Source: Candidatus Bathyarchaeota archaeon
Lineage (GTDB): Archaea > Thermoproteota > Bathyarchaeia > 40CM-2-53-6 > RBG-13-38-9
Length of the DNA stretch: 5,256 nt
Direction of reading: 5' to 3'
Assembly: GCA_030671315.1 (NCBI GenBank)
Contig: DAOUZW010000098.1
Span: forward strand, 1 to 5,256
In this document: positions 4,998 through 5,256 of the stretch, one piece after another
Numbering within the stretch: the stretch's first letter is position 1
How the letters are laid out: the number at the start of each line of letters is the position of its first letter
Notes under the pieces: generated by a model
The model's database searches: none
Told to the model about the DNA's origin: nothing
The model's input: the letters and a program-made list of their open reading frames with translations, nothing else
Translations under genes and position numbers: made by a program

Positions 4998-5256
4998 TTG
5001 ATAACGATAGTCGGTGCTGGCAAAATTGGTAGTGCTTGTGCGTTAAGCATTGTGCATAGAGGTATTTCTGACGTTACAATGGTCGACATTCAGGAAAATC
5101 TTGCCAAAGGGGAAGCGCTTGATATTACACAAGCTTCTCCATCTATTGGTTTTGATGGGATTATCAAAGGCAGCTCTGATTTCGCAGATATAGCTGGTTC
5201 AGAACTTATTATTATCACAGCAGGCTATCCTCGAAAACCAAATACTTCGAGAAGAG
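4998..5256 (+). CDS. mdh: Malate dehydrogenase (LDH-like, NAD-type), N-terminal part, cut by window edge
   Basis: This enzyme interconverts malate and oxaloacetate using NAD(H), in central carbon metabolism in the cytosol. The 86 residues present cover the Rossmann half. ITIVGAGKIG (2-11) holds the GxGxxG loop; Asp30 at the end of the second strand (TMVDI) is the residue that normally binds the NAD ribose and favours NAD over NADP; KGEALDI (37-43) is a family motif; ITAGYPRKP (73-81) carries Arg79, where malate dehydrogenases have Arg and lactate dehydrogenases Gln. The substrate loop PRKPNTSRR has Asn-Thr where PRKPGMSR is common. The full family length is about 310 residues, so roughly a quarter is here. 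The TTG start is supported by GTGAT six bases upstream and by the usual very short N-terminus before the first strand. Confidence 0.92.
   Translation, partial: MITIVGAGKIGSACALSIVHRGISDVTMVDIQENLAKGEALDITQASPSIGFDGIIKGSSDFADIAGSELIIITAGYPRKPNTSRR

Noticed and set aside
4892..5089. Minus-strand frame opposite the malate dehydrogenase start
   Set aside because: The opposite strand encodes the conserved Rossmann motif of malate dehydrogenase in this interval.
1..5256. CRISPR array, tRNA or rRNA gene, insertion sequence, toxin-antitoxin or defence cassette
   Set aside because: I saw no regularly spaced repeats, no cloverleaf or rRNA-like sequence, no transposase motif or terminal inverted repeats, and nearly all of the sequence is explained by the genes listed.

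Overview
The window looks like a piece of an AT-rich archaeal chromosome. Four things point to archaea: an archaeal-type S-adenosylmethionine synthetase, two adjacent PurP-family (archaeal purine biosynthesis) genes, TATA-box-like elements about 25-30 bases upstream of several starts (two of which would give nearly leaderless mRNAs), and T-tract rather than hairpin terminators. The divergent PurP copy resembles, from memory, paralogues in Nitrososphaeria (Thaumarchaeota) and relatives. A TACK-type archaeon is therefore my best guess, but the window alone does not settle the lineage.

Layout. Positions 1-437 (minus) hold the N-terminal third of methionine adenosyltransferase, cut by the window edge. 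Positions 593-1087 (minus) encode a small C_GCAxxG_C_C family cysteine protein. A 169-base divergent intergenic region follows, with facing promoters and three copies of the palindrome CTTAAG. Positions 1257-3460 (plus) are a tightly coupled pair of PurP-family genes overlapping by ATGA. The first lacks the glycine-rich ATP loop and the metal-ligand motif; the second looks intact. Positions 3532-3909 (plus) encode a 125-residue, very hydrophobic membrane protein ending in a T-tract terminator. Positions 3979-4872 (plus) encode a 297-residue protein with a degenerate M23/LytM-like fold and an unrecognised C-terminal half. From 4998 to the right edge (plus) lies the N-terminal part of an NAD-type malate dehydrogenase, starting at TTG.

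How it fits together. Most of the content is core metabolism: AdoMet synthesis, AICAR formylation and malate/oxaloacetate conversion. The PurP pair is one translationally coupled unit, so the two proteins are probably made together, and the degenerate copy may be a partner or a specialised relative of the active one. I see no CRISPR array, mobile element, RNA gene or defence system. No intergenic stretch exceeds 170 bases. The points most worth a second look are the degenerate PurP paralogue, the M23-like protein with an incomplete metal site, and the repeated CTTAAG elements between the divergent promoters.
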